Shown here: positions 30,801-43,395 of the stretch, piece after piece
Layout of the letters: every line of letters starts with the position of its first letter
Position numbering within the stretch: the first letter of the stretch is position 1
Origin: Streptomyces rishiriensis
Lineage (GTDB): Bacteria > Actinomycetota > Actinomycetes > Streptomycetales > Streptomycetaceae
Length of the DNA: 55,570 bases
NCBI RefSeq assembly: GCF_003112535.1
Contig: NZ_BEWA01000001.1
Span: 376,337-431,906, forward strand
Direction: 5' to 3'
Notes under the pieces: generated by a model
Databases searched by the model: none
Told to the model about the DNA's origin: nothing
The model's input: the letters and a program-made list of their open reading frames with translations, nothing else
Translations under genes and position numbers: made by a program

Positions 30801-33800
30801 GCTCGTCCAGTTCGCGGTAGGTGAGGTGCCGGCCGTCGTGCACGACGGCGACAGCGTCGGGGGTGCGGGCGGCCTGCCGCGCGAACGCCTCCGGCAGGGT
30901 GCCGCGGGGCAGCGGGGCCGGGGCGCCGCCGAACCGGCCGACGAGTTCCCGGCCGGGGCCGGGCTCCAGCAGCGCCAGGTCGGCGAGGCGCCGGTCCGGG
31001 TCCGCGGCCATCTGAGTCAGCAGCGTGCGCAGGCTCTCGCCGAGCCCGGTCACGGTCGCGGCGTCGAACACGGCGGGGTCGTAGTCGAGGCTGACGGCCA
31101 GGGTGTCGCCGGGCGCGACGATGACGCTGAGCGGATAGCTGGTGGGCTCCACGTCCCGTTCCGCTTCCATGGCCAGCCCGTGCCGGGCCAGCGCCCCCTC
31201 GTCGAAGGGGTAGTTCTCGAAGACGACGATGGAATCGAACAGGCCGGTGCCGCCCGGCACTTCGCTCCACGACTGCACCTGGGCCAGGGAGACGAAGTCG
31301 TGACGCCGGGCCTCGGACTGGTCGGCCTGCAGCGCACGCAGCCAGTCCCGCAGCGGGCGCCGTCCGTCGACGTGGGCCCGGGTGGGCAGCGTGTTGATGA
31401 ACAGGCCCACCATGGAGGTGACGCCCGGCAGTTCGGCGGGCCGCCCGGAGACGGTCGTGCCGAACACCACGTCCTCGCCGCCGCCGTAGCGGGACAGCAG
31501 CAGCGCCCAGGCGCCCTGCAGGACGGTGTTGAGGGTAAGGCCCGCCTGCTGGGCCGTCTCCCGCAGCCGCGCGGACACCGTGGCGTCCAGGGTGATCCGC
31601 GCCGAAGCGGAGGAGCTGCTCCGGTGGGCCTCGGCGGGCCGCCGGTCCCTGGGCAGTTCGGTGGGTGCGGTGAACCCGGCGAGCAGTTCCCGCCAGTACC
31701 GTTCGGCGCGGCCGGTGTCCTGTGCGGCCAGCCAGCGCAGATAGTCGGCGAAGGGCGGCCGTTCGGGCGCCTGCGGGCGGCGGTCGCCGGTGCGGGCGGC
31801 GTAGCGCTCGCCCACCTCGTCGAAGACCTGGGCGGCGCTCCATCCGTCGAGCAGCACGTGGTGGAAGGTCCACACCAGCCGTACCCGGTCCGCGGAGAGC
31901 CGGATGAGGGCCAGCCGCATCAGCGGCGCCGCGCCGAGGTCGATGCCCTGGGTCCGGTCCGCGGCGAGCAGCTCGTCCAGGTCGTGTGCGCAGTCCTCGG
32001 CGGGCCGCCCGGTCCAGTCGTGGTGGGTGACGGGCACGGTGGCCCGCTCCTGTACGACCTGGAGCGGCTCGGCGGTGTCCTGCCACTCCAGCCTGGTGCG
32101 CAGCACCGGGTTGGCGTCGACGGTGTGCTGCCAGGCCTCGGCGAGGGCGTGCGGGTCGGTGACGCCGGCCAGCACCAGCTGTACCTGGTTGACGTAGGTG
32201 CGGTCGTCGGCGTCGAGGAGGTTGTGGAAGAGCATGCCCGCCTGCATGGGGGTCAGCGGGTACACGTCCTCGACGCCCCGGCCGTCCCCGGCGATGCGGT
32301 CCACCGCCTGCTGGTCAAGACGGGCCAGCGGGAAGTCGGAGGGGGTACGGCCGCCCGCCCCGGGCCGGGTGCAGTGGGCGACGATCTCGCGGAGGGCTTG
32401 CAGCATGCCCTCGGCGAGCACGGTGACGGTCTCCTCACGGTGCCGTCCGCCGTGGTACCAGGTGATCTCCAGCCGTTCGTCCTCGACGCGGGCCACCACG
32501 TCCAGCAGGTGCGGGCGCAGGGTGCCGGGCGCCTCGGCCCCGCCCAGACCGCCGGGCACCGCGCCGACCAGGGCGCCGCCGCCGGCGGACCAGTCGAAGC
32601 GGCCCAGGTAGTTGAAGCTGATGCCGGGCATCGGTGTGCCGGTGAGGGCCTCGTCGCCGCCGAGGTGGCGCAGGGCGCCGTAGCCGAGGCCGCGGTCGGG
32701 GACGGCCCGCAGGCGCTCCTTGACCGCCTTCAGCGCACTCCCCCAGTCCCCCGCCGGGACGTGCAGGGCGACGGGGTACAGCGAGGTGAACCAGCCGATC
32801 GTGCGGGACAGGTCGACGTCCTCGAAGAGCTGGTCCTCGCGGCCGTGGCCCTCCAGGCCGACGGCGACGGTGTCGCGTCCGGTCCACTCGGCGAGCACCC
32901 GGCCGAGCGCGGTGAGCAGGACGTCGTCGACGCGGGTGCGGTAGGCGGCGGGGACCTTGCGCAGCAGGTCCGCGGTGCTCTCCCGGTCGAGCCGTACGGT
33001 CACCTCGCGGGTGTCGGCCGCGGTGTCGCCGCCCTCGCCGTCGACGGGGAGCGGCTCGGCGCAGTGCCGGGCGGCCGCGGCCCAGTGGTCGCGCTGCTCC
33101 GCGAAGCCTCCGCCGTCGACGCGCTCGCGCAGCCGGCGGGCCCATTCCCGTACGGAGGTGGTGCGGGCGGGCAGCCGTACGGGTCGACCCGCGGCGGCCT
33201 GCGTGTACGCGGTCTGGAGGTCCTCCAGCAGGATCCGCCAGGAGACGCCGTCGACCACGAGGTGGTGCACGACCAGCAGCAGGCGGGCGGGGCCGGGGCC
33301 GCCGTCGGTGAACAGCCGGGCCGTGACCAGCGGGCCGGCGTCCGGCCGGAATCCGCTGTGGGCGTCCTCGGTCGCGCCGTCCTCGGTGGTGGGCTCGCAC
33401 ACCCGGAGCAGCTCCGGCGCCGGGGCGTCCGCGTCGGTGACGTACTGGCGCCAGGTGCCGTCGCCGGCGAGGGCGAACCGGGCGCGCAGGGCGTCGTGGT
33501 GGGACCACAGGGCGGTGAGGGCGCGGCGCAGGGCGTCCGGGTCGACGGGGCCGGGCGTCTCGATCAGGACGGACTGGTTGAAGAACCCGGGGTGCGGCGG
33601 GCGCGGGTCGAGGAACCAGTGCTGGATCGGGGTGAGGCCCACCTCGCCGGAGACCGGTTCGGTACCGGCGACGGTGGCGGTGGTGCCGGTGGCGGCCGCG
33701 AGCGCGGCGACCGTGGGGTGGCGGAACAGGTCGCGGGGGGTGAGGGCGAGACCCGCGGTCCGGGCGCGGGAGACGACCTGGATGCTGAGGATCGAGTCGC

Positions 33801-36800
33801 CGCCCAGCATGAAGAAGTTGTCGTCCACTCCGACCCGCTCCACGCCGAGCAGGTCCGTCCAGATGCCGGCGAGGACGCGCTCGGTCTCGGTGCGCGGCGC
33901 GCGGTGGGAGCTGTCGCCGCCCACCGCCCAGTCGGGCGCGGGCAGCCGGCGCCGGTCGACCTTGCCGTTGGCGGTCAGCGGCAGCTCGGGCACCGCGACG
34001 AACGCGGCGGGCAGCATGTAGTCGGGCAAGGCGGCGGCGAGATGGGCGCGCAGGGCGGTGGCGGGCGGCACGGTGGCGCCCGGGGCCGGCACGAGGTGGG
34101 CGGCGAGGCGCTTGCGTCCGCCGTCCTCGTACAGGGAGACGACCGCTTCGGCGACGTCCGGGTGCGCGGTGAGCCGAGCCTCGATCTCGGCGGGTTCGAC
34201 GCGGAACCCGCGGATCTTGATCTGGTCGTCGGCGCGGCCCACGAAGTGCAGCTCGCCGTCGGCGCTCCAGCGCACCAGGTCGCCGGTGCGGTACATCCGC
34301 TCGCCGGGCGGGCCGAAGGGGTCGGGGAGGTAGCGGGCCGCGGTGGCGCCGGGGCGGCCGGCGTACCCCCGGGCGAGTCCGGCGCCGGCGATGTACAACT
34401 CGCCGGGAACGCCGGGCGGTTGGGGCTGCAGAGCGCCGTCGAGGACGTAGGCGCGGGTGTTGTCCAGGGGGCGTCCGATGGGCAGCACGGCGGGCAGCGG
34501 GTCGCCCGCGCCGAAGACACGCCGGGTGGCGAAGGTGGTGGTCTCCGTCGGGCCGTACCCGTCGACCACGGTGAGCCCGGGGCAGGCGTCCAGGACCCGG
34601 CGGACGACCGCGCCCGGCACGGCCTCGCCGCCGGTCCACACCTCCCGGGCGCCGCGCAGGCACCCGGGGTCCTCCTGGGCGAGGAGGCGGAACAGTCCCG
34701 CGGTCAGCCACAGGCAGGTCACGCCCTGCTCGGTGACGGCGCGCCGGACCAGGGCGGCGTCCAGGTCGACGGGCGGGGCCAGGACGGCCGTGCCGCCGCG
34801 CAGCAGCGGCACCCACAGCTCATAGGTGGACGCGTCGAAGGCGTGCGGGGAGTGCACGAGGACCCGGTCGTGGCCGGTGAACGCGCCGTCCAGGGCGAGC
34901 GCGACGACGTCCCGCTGGCGCACCGCCACGCCCTTGGGGGTGCCGGTGGAGCCGGAAGTGAACATCACGTACTGCACCTGGTCGGGGTGGACCGCGCACG
35001 GTGTGAACGCCGTCGTCGGCAGGTCGTCACGGGTGTCGGCGCGCACCACACCGCCGCCGGGGAGCACGCCCCGGGCGGTCTCCTCCCACACGGCGTCCGT
35101 GAGCAGCAGGTCGGCTCCGGCCTCGGCCAGCATCCGGCGCAGCCGCTCCTGCGGCGCCCTGCCGTCCAGCGGCACGTACACGCCCCCGGTGCGCACCAGC
35201 GCCAGCTGGACGACGGCCAGGTCCGCCGAGCGGTCCATCAGCACACCCACCGGACGCTCCGCGTGTACGCCGAGCCCGGCCAGCCGCCCCGCCCACTCCG
35301 TTGCCCGCTCGTCGAGGTCGCGGTAGCTGAGGCGCTCGTCGCCCGTCTCCAGGGCGACAGCCTCGGGCGTGCGGCGCACCTGTGCGGTGAAGAGCCCGTC
35401 GACGGAGGTCTCGGGCAGCGGGACGGCCGTGTCGTTCCAGTCGTGCAGCACCTGCTCACGGCGGGCGGGGGTGAGCAAGGAGATCCGGTGCGGCGGGAGA
35501 TGGGCGCCGGCGGGCATGCCGGCCAGAAGGACGGTGAGGTACTCGCTCATGCGCCGCGCGGTCGCGGCGTCGAACAGCTCGGGGTCGTAGCCGAGCCGGA
35601 GGGTGAGCTCGGCGCCCGGGTAGGCGACGAGGCTCAGCGGGTAGTTGGTGGTCTCGACGCCGTCCAGATCGCTCAGGCGCAGGTCGTGGGCGGCGGCGAG
35701 GTCGCCGTCGACCGGGTAGTTCTCGAAGACGACGAGACTGTCGAACAGGGGTGCGCGCTCGGGGAGTCCGGTGAAGGTGCGGATCCGGGTGAGGGGCACG
35801 TGGTCGAAGCGCCGGTCCTCGCTCTGGTCCTGCTGGAACCGGCGCAGCCAGTCGAGCAGGGCGGCGCCGTCCGGGAGCGCGGCGCGGGTGGGCAGGGTGG
35901 TGATGAACAGGCCGGTCATCGCCTCGGCGCCGGGCAGCTCGGGCGGCCGCCCGGACACGGTCGTGCCGAACACCACGTCGTCCCGGCCCGCCTGGCGCCC
36001 CAGCAGCAGCGCCCAGGCGCCCTGCACGAGGGTGTTCAGGGTGAGGCCCGAGGCGCGGGCGAACTCCTCCAGGGCCCGGGTCGTGGCGGCGGGCACCGTG
36101 GCGCGCACCGCGTCCGTGGACTCGGCGCGGTGGGTCTCGCGGGGCTCGCGGTCGTACGGCAGCGGGGTGGTCTCGGTCAGCCCGGACAGGCGGCGCCGCC
36201 AGTGCTCCTCGGCCTCGTCCCGGTCGCGTGCGCGCAGCCAGGCCACGTAGTCCCGGTAGGGCCGGCGGTCGGGCAGGGCGTCGTCGGCGGCGCCGGCATG
36301 GCAGGCGAACACGTCCGACAGCACCTGGAACAGGCTCCACCCGTCCAGGAGCAGATGGTGGAAGGACCACACCACGCGTACGGCGGTGTCGGAGACGCGG
36401 GCCAGCAGCAGGCGCTGGAGGGGGGCTCGGGCCAGGTCGATGCCGTCGGCGCGGTCGCGTGCGAGCAGGTCCCGCAGCCGCCGCCGGCGCTCGTCCTCGC
36501 CGAGGTCCCGCCAGTCCAGGTGGGTGACCGGCACGGTCGCCCGCCGCTGGACCACCAGCAGCGGCTCGGGCACGTCCTGCCAGACGGCCCGGCCGCGCAG
36601 CACCTCGGTGCGGTCGGTGACCCGCTGCCAGGCGGCGGCGAGGGCGCCCGGGTCGGGTACGCCGTCCAGCACGAACGTGAGCTGCTGCAGGTAGGCGCCG
36701 CTGCCGTCCTCGGAGAGGCCGTGGAAGAGCATGCCCGCCTGGGTCGGCGTCAGCGGCAGGACGTCCTCCACCGCGGCGGGGTCCTCCCCCACGACGTGGT

Positions 36801-39800
36801 CGACGGCCGGCTGGTCGAGCCGCGCCAGCGGGAAGTCGGACGGCGTGCGGACGGCGGCGCCCGGACGTGCGGCGTACCGGGCGAGCCCGGACAGCGCGTC
36901 GGCGAACCGGTCCGCCAGGTCCGCGACGGTGGACTCGTGGTGCAGCGCGTCCGAGAAGAACCAGGTGAACTCCAGCCGGTCCTCGTCGAGCCGGCCGACC
37001 ACCTCCAGGGGGTGCGGGCGTACGGCGTTCGGGTCGGCGTCCAGCTCCAGCGGGCGGAGCACCCCGCGGTACAGCCCGTCCGCCGACTCCGGCGGCGTCA
37101 TGCGGCCGAGATAGTTGAAGCTGATCTGTGCGGCCGGGGTGCGCGGGTCCCGCTCGGGTCCGCCCAGATGGCGCAGCGCGTCGTGGCCGATGCCGTGCCG
37201 GGGTACGGCGCGCAGCTGCTCCTTGACCCGCTTCAGTACGGCGTCCCACCCGGCCTGCGCCGGGACGGCCAGCGCGACCGGGTGCCGGGTGGTGAACCAG
37301 CCGACAGTGCGGCTGAGGTCCAGCTCGGGGAAGAGTTCCTCCCGGCCGTGTCCCTCGACGTCCACGACGACCCGTTCCCTGCCGCTCCAGTCGCACAGCA
37401 CCCTGCCGAGGGCGCTCAGCAGCACGTCGTTGACCTGGGTGCGGTGGGTCTCGGGCAGGGTGCGCAGCAGGACGGAGGTGTCCTCGAGGCTCAGGCGCAC
37501 CGTCACCGCGCGCGCGGAGGCGTAGGTGTTCGCGCCGTCGAGGTCGGCGGGCAGAGCGGGCTCCGTGCCGGGCACCGCCCGTGTCCAGTACGCCCGCTCG
37601 TCGTCGAAGCCGCCCTCGGCGGTGTGCGCGTTCAGCCGGCGTGCCCACTGCCGCAGCGGCGACGACTTGGCGGGCAGGGCCGTCGCGCCGTCGGTTCCGG
37701 ACCGGCGGGCCCGGTAGGCGCGGTCGAGGTCGTCGAGGAGCACGCGCCAGGAGACGCCGTCGACGACCAAGTGGTGCACGGCCAGGTGCAGGACGGGGGG
37801 CCGTCCGGGGCCGCGGTCGTGCAGGACGGCGCGCAAAAGCGGCCCGCGGGCGAGGTCGAACGGCCCGAAGTGGGGGGTGTCGGTGTCCGGGCCGGTGTGG
37901 CGGGCCAGCGTGATGCGGGGCGCCTCCCCGTCGATGTGCCAGCCGCCCGGGGCGTCGCCCCCGCCCTCGGTGAAGCGGGAGCGCAGCGCGTCGTGGTGGG
38001 CGACCAGGTCCCCGAGGGCGCCCTCCAGCGCCTGCGCGTCCACGTCGTCGACGAGGTGGAGGGACAGGGCCTGGGAGAAGTGGCCGGCCCGCTCTGCGGC
38101 GGTGCCCAGCAGCCAGTGCTGGATGGGTGTCAGCGGCGTCGCGCCGGTGGCGCTCTCGAGGGCGGGCGCGGGCCCGCGCCGGGCTCCGGCGGCGTCCGTG
38201 ACGCGGGCCAGGGCGGCCACCGTCTGGTGCCGGTAGACGTCCCGGGAGGTCACCGTCAGGTCCTCCTGCCGGGCCCGGGCCACCACCTGGATGCTGAGGA
38301 TCGAGTCGCCGCCGAGTTCGAAGAAGTTGTCGTCGACGCCGACCCGTTCCAGGTGCAGTACGTCCGCCCAGATCGCGGCGAGCGTGCGCTCGGTGGGCGT
38401 GCGCGGCGCGACATGGTGCACGGCGCGCGCGGCCGGGCCCGGGGCGGGCAGCCGCCCGCGGTCCAGTTTGCCGTTGGGGTTCAGCGGCAGGGCGTCCAGC
38501 ACCAGCACGGTGGCGGGCACCATGTAGTCCGGCAGCGTCCGGCCGAGCTCCCGGCGGACGGCCTCCCCTTCGACGGTCTGCCCTTCGGCGGGCACGACAT
38601 AGCCGACCAGGCGGCGGTGCCCGTCGCTCTCGTTGGCGACGGCCGCCGCCTCCAGGACGCCCGGGCAGCGGCGCAGCGCCTCCTCCACCTCGCCCAGTTC
38701 GATCCGGAAGCCGCGCACCTTGACCTGCTGGTCGGCCCGGCCCACGTACTCCAGCTCGCCGGACGTGCTCCAGCGCACCAGGTCTCCGGTGCGGTACATG
38801 CGCTCACCCGGCGCACCGAACGGGTCGGCGAGGAACCGGGCGGCTGTGAGGCCGGGGCGGCCCAGGTAGCCACGGGCGAGGCCGCCGCCTCCGAGGTACA
38901 ACTCGCCGGTCACGCCCGGCGGTTGCGGGCGCAGGGCGTGGTCCAGGACATAGGCGCGGGTGAGGGCGACCGGTCTGCCGATCGGGGGCGCCTGGTCGGG
39001 GAGCCGGTCACCGGCGTACCACGCGGTGGCGTACACGGTGGCCTCGGTGGGGCCGTAGACGTTGGCGATCGCGCAGGACGGCAGGGCGGTGCGCAGCTCG
39101 TGCAGCGTCTGGGCGGGCAGGGCCTCGCCGGCCAGGACCACCGTGTCCGCCGTCACCGGGCAGGAACCGCCCGCGACGAGGCGGGAGAAGACGGACGGTA
39201 CGCCGCTGAGGAGCCCGGCGCGCCGGGGCCTCGGTGCGTCGGCGAGCGCGGGAAGGTCGGGGACGATCTCCACCGCGCCGCCGGTGAGCAGCGGGCACAG
39301 CAGCTCGAAGACCGACACGTCGAAGTTGAGGGAGGTGGACGCGATCACGTGCGCCAGCCCGTCGGCGTCGAACCGCTCCCGCGCCCACGCGGCCAGCGCG
39401 GCCACGCTGCGGTGCGTGACCACCACACCCTTGGGACGGCCGGTCGATCCCGACGTGTAGATGACGTAGGCGGGGTGGTCCGCGACCAGCGGCCGGATCC
39501 GGTCGGCGTCGCTCAGATCCGCGTCGCTCAGATCCGCGTCGCTCAGATCCGCGTCGCTCAGGTCCGCGTCGTCGGGTCCGGGGTGCGGGGCCCCGGTGAG
39601 GGCGGGCTCGTCGTCCAGGACGATCGGGGTGCAGTCCGGGGGCAGGGCGCGGGCGGTCCGCCGGGTCGCGACGACGAGGGCGGGGCGGGCGTCGGCGAGC
39701 ATGAAGCGGATGCGTTCGGCCGGGTAGCCGGGGTCGACGGGCAGGTATCCGGCGCCGGACTTCAGCACCGCCCACAACACGGGCAGCAGGTCGGCGGAGC

Positions 39801-42800
39801 GCGGCAGGCAGAGCGCGACCAGCCGTTCCGGGGCCGCCCCGCGCGACACCAGCAGCCGGGCCAGCCGGTTGGCGCGCCGGTTGACCTCGGCGTAGTCCAG
39901 CCGGAGCGGGCCGCAGGTGACGGCCGTGCGCTCGGGCGTGCGGGCCGCCTGCGCCTGGAACAGCTCCGGCAGTGTGGCGTCGCCGCTCTCCCGGGCCGGA
40001 CGTGCCGGCGGGTTCCAGGAGTCCACCAGTGTGCGCTGTTCCGCCGGGGACAGCATGGGCAGCTCGGACAGCGGCCGGTGCGGGCCCTCGGCCATGCCCT
40101 GCAGCAGGCGGTGCAGATGCCGGGCCATGCGAGCCACGGTCTCCGGCTCGAACAGGTCCGTGTTGTACTCGACCGTCAGCGTGCAGCCGCCGTCCGCGTC
40201 CGGCTGGAACTCCAGCACCAGGTCGAAGCGGGCCGCCGGGCGCGGCAGCGGATGGTCCTCGAAGCGCAGGCCGCCGGCGAGCGGCGGTACGGCGAAGGGC
40301 GTCTGCTGCACGACGAGTGCCTGCACCAGCGGGGTCCGGCTGGGATCGCGGGGCGGTGCGAGTTCCTCGACCACCCGGTCGAAGGGCACGCCCTCATGGG
40401 CGAAGGCGTCCAGCACGGTCGTCCGCATGGATTCCACGAACCGGTCGACGGTGGCCTTCTCGTCCACGTCGCCGCGCAGCACCACGGTGTTGGCGAAGAA
40501 GCCCGCGACCTGCTCCAGCTCGCGGCGGCCCCGTCCGTTGGTGACGGTGCCGAAGGCGATGTCCCGCTGCCCGGAGTACCGCGAGAACAGCAGGGCCGAG
40601 CCCGCGGCGAGCAGGGTGAACAGCGTCGTGCCGCGGCCCCCGGCCACGGTGCGCAGCAGGGTCACCAGATCCTCGGGCAGGTGATGCCGGTGTGCCGCGC
40701 CGGCCGTGGTGCGCACGGCCGGGCGGGGCCGGTCGGTGGGCAGCTCCAGGTGCTGGATGCCCGTCAGGTGCCGGCTCCAGTAGGCGAGGTCGTCGGTGTC
40801 CTGGCCGGTGTCGCGCTGCCGCTCCCAGACGGCGAAGTCGGGGTATTGGAGCGTGGGTTCGGGCAGGCCGTCCGGCTCCGCGGTGACCTCCGCGCGGTAC
40901 AGGGCGGCGAGTTCCCGGGTGAGGACGCCCACCGACCAGCCGTCGGTCACGATGTGGTGCTGGGCGAGCAGCAGCAGGTGTTCGTCGTCGGCGAGCCGGA
41001 CGAGCAGGGCCCGGGTGAGCGGGCCGGCCGACAGGTCGTAGGGGCGGCACAGTTCCTCGGTGAGGAGCCGTTCGGCGGCGTCGGGGCGCGCCTGGGCGGG
41101 CAGGTCGCCGAGGTCGGCCGTGCGCAGCGGCAGCGCGGGTTCGGCCGCGACGCGCTGCGCGCCCTGCCCGTCGAGGGTGGTGAACGTGGTGCGCAGGGAG
41201 TCGTGGCGGGCCGCGAGGCGCACCAGGATCCGGCCGAGGGCGCCGGTGTCGAGGGGGCCGCGCAGCCGCAGGGCCACCCCGGTGTTGTACTCGGTGCCGC
41301 CGGCGGTGAGGTCGTCCAGGAACCACAGCCGCCGCTGCGCGCCGGACAGCGGGAGGACGTCCTCGCGGGGGGCGCGCGGTATCGGCTCGGTGGGCGCGGC
41401 GGCCGACGGTTCGCCGAGCAGCGGGGCCAGCGCGGCGACCGTACGCGCGGTGAACACGTCCCGCACGGTCAGCCGCACGCCCAGTTCCTCGCGGATCCGG
41501 GCCAGGGCGCGGGCGGCGAGGATCGAGTCGCCGCCCAGTTCGAAGAAGTCGTCCGTCGCGCCGACCGCCGCCACGCCGAGCAGGTCCGCCCAGATCTCGG
41601 CCAGGGCCTGCTCCTGGGGGCCGCGCGGGGGCACGTGGCCGGACGCGGGGGCCCGCTCGGGGGCGGGCAGGGCCCGCAGGTCGGTCTTGTGCTGTGCGGT
41701 GAGCGGCATCCGGTCCAGTACGACCACGGCGGAGGGCACCATGTGGGCAGGCAGCACGGCGGCCACCGCCCGGCGCAGGGCGTCCGGATCCGGTTCGCGC
41801 CCGGCGCCGGCGGCGGTGACGTAGCCGACGAGGCGCTGTCGGCCCGGCTCGTCCTCCCGTACGACGACGACCGCCTCGCCGACGCCTTCCGCCCCGCGCA
41901 GGGCCGCCTCGATCTCGCCGGGTTCGATGCGGAAGCCCCGGATCTTCACCTGCCGGTCGAGCCGGCCGAGGAACTCCAGCTCTCCGTCGGTGGTCCAGCG
42001 GGCCCGGTCCCCGGTGCGGTAGAGCCGGGATCCGGGCGGCCCGAAGGGGTCGGCGACGAAGCGGGCGGCGGTCAGGCCCGGACGGCCCAGGTAGCCTCGG
42101 GCCACGGCGTCCCCGCCGATGTACAACTCGCCGTCCGCACCGGGCGGTACGGGCCGCATCGCCGCGTCGAGGACATGCACCCCGGTGTGCGGCAGGGGCG
42201 CGCCGATGGTGGGCGTGCCCCGGCCGGCGGTGAGCGGGCCGGTCCAGGTGGCGACGATGGTGGTTTCCGTCGGGCCGTAGGAGTTGATCATGCGGCGGTC
42301 CGGCGCCCAGCGGTCGACGAGCCCGGCCGGGCAGGCCTCGGCTCCCACGATGAGCGTGCGCAGGTGGCGTCCGGTGCCCTGGGCCGGGTCGGGCAGGGTG
42401 GCCAGGGCGGCCGGCGGGATGAGGGCGTGCGTGATGCGGTGCTCTTCGAGGACGGCGGCGAGTTCGTCGCCGAGCCAGGGTCCGTCCGGCGGCACGACGA
42501 GGGTGGCGCCGGCCAGGACGGAGACGAACAGTTCCAGCACCGAGGCGTCGAAGCTGGGCGAGGAGAACTGCAGCACGCGGTCGCCGGGGCCGACGGCGTA
42601 GCGCTCGGCGGCGGCCTCGGTGAACCCGCCGATGCCGCGGTGGGTGACGGTCACACCCTTGGGGGCGCCGGTGGAACCGGAGGTGTAGATGACGTAGGCC
42701 GCGTGGTCCGCACCTGCGGAACCGGCGACCACGCCGCCCTCGCCACGGCCGGTACCGGTCACCGCGGCGCTCTCGACCACCGCGCCGGCAGCCGGACGAC

Positions 42801-43317
42801 CCCCGGTGTCCGGTCCGCCGGTACGGTCGTCGGCCCCGGGGGCGGTCGCGGTGCCACCGCGGTCCCCGGCTTCCGTGCCCTCCAGCACCGTGCGGACCAG
42901 CCGCAGGTCGTCCAGGGTGACCGCGGGGGCGCAGTCTTCGAGCATGAGGGACCGGCGTTCGGCGGGGTAGGACGGATCCACCGGGAGGAAGGCGGCGCCC
43001 GCCCGGGCGACGGCCAGTTCCGCCGCGATCAGTTCCATGGACCGGGGCAGGACCAGCGCGACCACCCGGTCCGGCGCCGCGCCGTCTGCCGCGAGACGGC
43101 CTGCCAGCCGGTCGGCGCGGGCGGCCAGTTCCCGGTAGGTCCAGGTGCGGCGGCCGTCGGTGAGGGCCGGCGCGTCCGGCGTGCGCTCCACCCACGCGGC
43201 GAAGAGGTCGCCGAGCGTGGGGTGCGCGGGTGCGGCGGCGCCCCGCGGCGCTCCTGCGGGCCGGCCGGCCCCCGCCGGGGAGGCCGCCGATACGTGCTTG
43301 TCGTGCAGGTCCGTCAT
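24610..43317 (-). CDS. Non-ribosomal peptide synthetase 1, initiation and modules 1-5 (A-T, C-A-T-E x3, C-A-T)
   Basis: A 6235-residue NRPS that begins the assembly line. It opens directly with an A domain (about residues 35-540), with no starter C or formylation domain, so the first residue keeps a free amine. Carrier serines lie at about 598, 1672, 3175, 4678 and 6178. C domains keep HHxxxDG (HHIVTDG, HHLLLDG, HHVLLDG twice). Three E domains keep HHLVVDxVSW. Module 5 ends in a carrier followed by a short acidic tail ([17 protein letters not shown]) that could be a donor docking segment for NRPS2. ATG at 43317 follows AAGGAC. Unusual points: the 15-bp repeat in A2, a long insertion in A1, and a degenerate A10 motif in A1. 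Confidence 0.97.
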   Translation of the reverse strand: MTDLHDKHVSAASPAGAGRPAGAPRGAAAPAHPTLGDLFAAWVERTPDAPALTDGRRTWTYRELAARADRLAGRLAADGAAPDRVVALVLPRSMELIAAELAVARAGAAFLPVDPSYPAERRSLMLEDCAPAVTLDDLRLVRTVLEGTEAGDRGGTATAPGADDRTGGPDTGGRPAAGAVVESAAVTGTGRGEGGVVAGSAGADHAAYVIYTSGSTGAPKGVTVTHRGIGGFTEAAAERYAVGPGDRVLQFSSPSFDASVLELFVSVLAGATLVVPPDGPWLGDELAAVLEEHRITHALIPPAALATLPDPAQGTGRHLRTLIVGAEACPAGLVDRWAPDRRMINSYGPTETTIVATWTGPLTAGRGTPTIGAPLPHTGVHVLDAAMRPVPPGADGELYIGGDAVARGYLGRPGLTAARFVADPFGPPGSRLYRTGDRARWTTDGELEFLGRLDRQVKIRGFRIEPGEIEAALRGAEGVGEAVVVVREDEPGRQRLVGYVTAAGAGREPDPDALRRAVAAVLPAHMVPSAVVVLDRMPLTAQHKTDLRALPAPERAPASGHVPPRGPQEQALAEIWADLLGVAAVGATDDFFELGGDSILAARALARIREELGVRLTVRDVFTARTVAALAPLLGEPSAAAPTEPIPRAPREDVLPLSGAQRRLWFLDDLTAGGTEYNTGVALRLRGPLDTGALGRILVRLAARHDSLRTTFTTLDGQGAQRVAAEPALPLRTADLGDLPAQARPDAAERLLTEELCRPYDLSAGPLTRALLVRLADDEHLLLLAQHHIVTDGWSVGVLTRELAALYRAEVTAEPDGLPEPTLQYPDFAVWERQRDTGQDTDDLAYWSRHLTGIQHLELPTDRPRPAVRTTAGAAHRHHLPEDLVTLLRTVAGGRGTTLFTLLAAGSALLFSRYSGQRDIAFGTVTNGRGRRELEQVAGFFANTVVLRGDVDEKATVDRFVESMRTTVLDAFAHEGVPFDRVVEELAPPRDPSRTPLVQALVVQQTPFAVPPLAGGLRFEDHPLPRPAARFDLVLEFQPDADGGCTLTVEYNTDLFEPETVARMARHLHRLLQGMAEGPHRPLSELPMLSPAEQRTLVDSWNPPARPARESGDATLPELFQAQAARTPERTAVTCGPLRLDYAEVNRRANRLARLLVSRGAAPERLVALCLPRSADLLPVLWAVLKSGAGYLPVDPGYPAERIRFMLADARPALVVATRRTARALPPDCTPIVLDDEPALTGAPHPGPDDADLSDADLSDADLSDADLSDADRIRPLVADHPAYVIYTSGSTGRPKGVVVTHRSVAALAAWARERFDADGLAHVIASTSLNFDVSVFELLCPLLTGGAVEIVPDLPALADAPRPRRAGLLSGVPSVFSRLVAGGSCPVTADTVVLAGEALPAQTLHELRTALPSCAIANVYGPTEATVYATAWYAGDRLPDQAPPIGRPVALTRAYVLDHALRPQPPGVTGELYLGGGGLARGYLGRPGLTAARFLADPFGAPGERMYRTGDLVRWSTSGELEYVGRADQQVKVRGFRIELGEVEEALRRCPGVLEAAAVANESDGHRRLVGYVVPAEGQTVEGEAVRRELGRTLPDYMVPATVLVLDALPLNPNGKLDRGRLPAPGPAARAVHHVAPRTPTERTLAAIWADVLHLERVGVDDNFFELGGDSILSIQVVARARQEDLTVTSRDVYRHQTVAALARVTDAAGARRGPAPALESATGATPLTPIQHWLLGTAAERAGHFSQALSLHLVDDVDAQALEGALGDLVAHHDALRSRFTEGGGDAPGGWHIDGEAPRITLARHTGPDTDTPHFGPFDLARGPLLRAVLHDRGPGRPPVLHLAVHHLVVDGVSWRVLLDDLDRAYRARRSGTDGATALPAKSSPLRQWARRLNAHTAEGGFDDERAYWTRAVPGTEPALPADLDGANTYASARAVTVRLSLEDTSVLLRTLPETHRTQVNDVLLSALGRVLCDWSGRERVVVDVEGHGREELFPELDLSRTVGWFTTRHPVALAVPAQAGWDAVLKRVKEQLRAVPRHGIGHDALRHLGGPERDPRTPAAQISFNYLGRMTPPESADGLYRGVLRPLELDADPNAVRPHPLEVVGRLDEDRLEFTWFFSDALHHESTVADLADRFADALSGLARYAARPGAAVRTPSDFPLARLDQPAVDHVVGEDPAAVEDVLPLTPTQAGMLFHGLSEDGSGAYLQQLTFVLDGVPDPGALAAAWQRVTDRTEVLRGRAVWQDVPEPLLVVQRRATVPVTHLDWRDLGEDERRRRLRDLLARDRADGIDLARAPLQRLLLARVSDTAVRVVWSFHHLLLDGWSLFQVLSDVFACHAGAADDALPDRRPYRDYVAWLRARDRDEAEEHWRRRLSGLTETTPLPYDREPRETHRAESTDAVRATVPAATTRALEEFARASGLTLNTLVQGAWALLLGRQAGRDDVVFGTTVSGRPPELPGAEAMTGLFITTLPTRAALPDGAALLDWLRRFQQDQSEDRRFDHVPLTRIRTFTGLPERAPLFDSLVVFENYPVDGDLAAAHDLRLSDLDGVETTNYPLSLVAYPGAELTLRLGYDPELFDAATARRMSEYLTVLLAGMPAGAHLPPHRISLLTPARREQVLHDWNDTAVPLPETSVDGLFTAQVRRTPEAVALETGDERLSYRDLDERATEWAGRLAGLGVHAERPVGVLMDRSADLAVVQLALVRTGGVYVPLDGRAPQERLRRMLAEAGADLLLTDAVWEETARGVLPGGGVVRADTRDDLPTTAFTPCAVHPDQVQYVMFTSGSTGTPKGVAVRQRDVVALALDGAFTGHDRVLVHSPHAFDASTYELWVPLLRGGTAVLAPPVDLDAALVRRAVTEQGVTCLWLTAGLFRLLAQEDPGCLRGAREVWTGGEAVPGAVVRRVLDACPGLTVVDGYGPTETTTFATRRVFGAGDPLPAVLPIGRPLDNTRAYVLDGALQPQPPGVPGELYIAGAGLARGYAGRPGATAARYLPDPFGPPGERMYRTGDLVRWSADGELHFVGRADDQIKIRGFRVEPAEIEARLTAHPDVAEAVVSLYEDGGRKRLAAHLVPAPGATVPPATALRAHLAAALPDYMLPAAFVAVPELPLTANGKVDRRRLPAPDWAVGGDSSHRAPRTETERVLAGIWTDLLGVERVGVDDNFFMLGGDSILSIQVVSRARTAGLALTPRDLFRHPTVAALAAATGTTATVAGTEPVSGEVGLTPIQHWFLDPRPPHPGFFNQSVLIETPGPVDPDALRRALTALWSHHDALRARFALAGDGTWRQYVTDADAPAPELLRVCEPTTEDGATEDAHSGFRPDAGPLVTARLFTDGGPGPARLLLVVHHLVVDGVSWRILLEDLQTAYTQAAAGRPVRLPARTTSVREWARRLRERVDGGGFAEQRDHWAAAARHCAEPLPVDGEGGDTAADTREVTVRLDRESTADLLRKVPAAYRTRVDDVLLTALGRVLAEWTGRDTVAVGLEGHGREDQLFEDVDLSRTIGWFTSLYPVALHVPAGDWGSALKAVKERLRAVPDRGLGYGALRHLGGDEALTGTPMPGISFNYLGRFDWSAGGGALVGAVPGGLGGAEAPGTLRPHLLDVVARVEDERLEITWYHGGRHREETVTVLAEGMLQALREIVAHCTRPGAGGRTPSDFPLARLDQQAVDRIAGDGRGVEDVYPLTPMQAGMLFHNLLDADDRTYVNQVQLVLAGVTDPHALAEAWQHTVDANPVLRTRLEWQDTAEPLQVVQERATVPVTHHDWTGRPAEDCAHDLDELLAADRTQGIDLGAAPLMRLALIRLSADRVRLVWTFHHVLLDGWSAAQVFDEVGERYAARTGDRRPQAPERPPFADYLRWLAAQDTGRAERYWRELLAGFTAPTELPRDRRPAEAHRSSSSASARITLDATVSARLRETAQQAGLTLNTVLQGAWALLLSRYGGGEDVVFGTTVSGRPAELPGVTSMVGLFINTLPTRAHVDGRRPLRDWLRALQADQSEARRHDFVSLAQVQSWSEVPGGTGLFDSIVVFENYPFDEGALARHGLAMEAERDVEPTSYPLSVIVAPGDTLAVSLDYDPAVFDAATVTGLGESLRTLLTQMAADPDRRLADLALLEPGPGRELVGRFGGAPAPLPRGTLPEAFARQAARTPDAVAVVHDGRHLTYRELDERSNRLARLLIAAGAGPERFVALCLPRTADLVVALLAVLKSGAGYLPVDPRYPAERIAFLLDDVRPDAVVTDAESAARLPEGPFTRIPLDDPRLPAASCDHVADAERHGALLPDHPAYVIHTSGSTGRPKGVVVNHASVLALTDWAAAEFTGRGLEHVVASTSLNFDVSVFEIFSPLLSGGRVEVVRDLLALAERTEPWRAGLLSAVPSALGRLLAEDAVHVGADTVVLAGEDLPARTVRQVRTAIPGCDVRNIYGPTEATVYATAFTCDPADPDRDPPIGRPLGGARAYVLDDRMRPVPAGAPGELFLAGTGVARGYLRRPGLTASRFLPDPFGPPGSRMYRTGDLVRWSADGDLVYLGRGDDQVKVRGFRIELGEVEAALARHPAVAAAAARVVEQDGHRRLVGYAVPRDAGLPASAELRDFLARALPDHLVPALVVSLDRLPLGATGKLDRRALPAPSRDVAATGGSRAPRTEAERTLAAIWTEVLGLPEVGADDNYFALGGDSVLGIQVVSAARRAGLPLNPRHLFTHQTLAALARVAEEEGASVAAAAEQGPVVGDVPLTPVQHWLLDTVTGDPAHFAQAVSYELADDADEALLRGALAALLEHHDALRLRYEPDGAGTWRQYGTAPGEDPHLEVHDTAASPEIAGALAAGFDLAAGPLLRAALCRPRDGGRPVLLLTAHHLVVDAVSWRLLLEDLDTAYRALRDGHRPGLGAKSTSFRAWAQRLAAHTAAGGFDGELAHWRGLDTTAPLPADHPDGSNRAADEQTVTVALDGEDTRRLLQDVPEAYRTRINDVLLCALGRVLARWTGRDRVAVTLEGHGREELFGDVDLARTAGWFTTMYPVVLDAAPTADPGTVLKTVKETLRAVPHGGLGYGALRHLHPTAGRDLPDLPAVCFNYLGQEDRGTPAGDGLLHAPHDGLTGGMDRSADRPYLIDVLARVAGGELRVTWSYSVAVHRPETVARLADGLAGELRALIRHCAEPGAGGRTPSDFPLAPLDQAAVDRLVGTGADVTDVYPLTPTQTGMVVHGIDEAAHGLYVEQITCVVDGARDPGPLAEAWQHVVDRTPVLRTSVALGDVPVPLQVVHRHVTLPVTTHDWTALPAERRAAELERLLADERARGIALDRAPLLRLALVRLSPDAVRMVWTFHHVLLDGWSVFHVLSDVMAAHAALSRGEQPRLVERRPFADYAAWLAARDTGSAEEHWRSVLADLSAPTPLPYDRRPGPNATARSGSWLTQGLGTEHTRRLQDFARRHHLTLNTVVQGVWALLLARWSGERSVCFGTTVSGRPTELPGADAITGLFITTLPARVTVDGAAPCAAWLRTLQEARAEDRRHDHVPLHALHRMTRLPSGTPLFDSLVVFENYPVGDATAGAHGLTLRDLDAREATNYPVTLVVSPGDDLTVELGHDPRYFDEGTAASLAGQLLHTLRTLAACDGTARLDDLDVLPPEQHARLLRGPVRPETGPVPQTSLPALVEAAADRWPTAPALEESGRLLTFAEAEAAANRLAHRLIARGAGPGSLVALLLPRSADMVLAQLAVTKAGAAFLPVDPAYPEQRIALMLRDAAPALTLDAKEVAGLLAAPPDEGPRHRPTDTDRTRPLDLDDPAYVIYTSGSTGTPKGVVVTHRGIAAFSAAEAAHYQVAPGDRVLAFATPSFDASVLELCMSLPHGARLVVPPPGPLLGAGLAEVLHRGRITHTLLPPAALATVPPDVPGTLPDLKTLIVGADACGADLVARWAPHHRMVNSYGPTEATVVATWSAPLDPDGTAPPIGRPLPATGAYVLDARLRPVPPGVVGELWLSGPALARGYLHRPGLTAARFTADPYGPPGTRMYRTGDLVRRDSAGELHYLGRADHQLKLRGHRIEAGEVEATLVSHPAVLDAVVSVREDEPGLPRLVAHLLTAPGARPPADAELRELAGRSLPGHMVPSAFVALDRFPLTENGKTDRAALPAPAPAEAPARAERVAPRTPTEEALAALWEEVLQTAVGAEDDYFLLGGDSMRALLIASRAGDVFGVPLTPRDVLVSRTVAALAELVEEQVLSELEDAAYGGPDHDER
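27820..32339 (-). other. NRPS module 4: C(DCL)-A-T-E, unassigned residue (D)
   Basis: C domain begins [15 protein letters not shown], with FHHVLLDGW. The A code reads DVFSVAIVYK (from [33 protein letters not shown]), nearly the same as module 2, and I do not recognise its substrate. The E domain has [10 protein letters not shown]. Confidence 0.8.
32340..36809 (-). other. NRPS module 3: C(DCL)-A-T-E, predicted Val (D)
   Basis: C domain begins [15 protein letters not shown], with FHHLLLDGW. The A code reads DAYWWGGTFK, which matches a known Val code. The E domain has [10 protein letters not shown], so the residue is expected as D-Val. Confidence 0.82.
36810..41397 (-). other. NRPS module 2: C(LCL)-A-T-E, unassigned residue (D)
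   Basis: C domain begins [16 protein letters not shown], with QHHIVTDGW. It is LCL, fitting an L first residue. The A code reads DVFSVAVVYK, with no recognised substrate. The A domain carries the DADLS tandem repeat just before [10 protein letters not shown]. The E domain has [10 protein letters not shown] and ISFNYLGR. Confidence 0.8.
39506..39565 (-). repeat. Four tandem copies of a 15-bp repeat inside the module 2 A domain
   Basis: The unit GCGTCGCTCAGATCC (plus strand) is repeated at 39506, 39521, 39536 and 39551; only the last copy differs, by one base. It encodes (DADLS)4, in frame, in the variable loop preceding the A3 ATP-binding loop. Homologous A domains here have no such repeat, so it looks like a recent slippage expansion. 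Confidence 0.95.
41398..43317 (-). other. NRPS module 1 (initiation): A-T, unassigned residue (L)
   Basis: The A code reads DALLIGSIVK, close to modules 5 and 10. The core ATP loop YTSGSTG is present, but it is preceded by a roughly 65-residue Gly/Ala/Thr-rich insertion. The A10 region reads [11 protein letters not shown] instead of the usual NGKxDRRALP; the catalytic lysine is kept. Carrier LGGDSI has Ser598. No C domain precedes it. Confidence 0.83.
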
Positions 43318-43395
43318 GGGTGAAGGTCCTTACGGAAAGCGGGACGATGCGACGCGGGCCACGCCGGACGGCGCGATCGGCCCGTCAAGCCCTCG

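Noticed and set aside
39506..39565. CRISPR-like repeats
   Set aside because: The 15-bp units are directly adjacent without spacers and lie inside a coding domain.
26662..43323. Uninterrupted plus-strand open frame of over 5500 codons opposite NRPS1, and similar ones opposite NRPS2
   Set aside because: Translation is Gly/Val/Gln-rich with no domain, and it exactly mirrors the NRPS codon pattern; extreme GC at third positions removes stops on the antisense strand.
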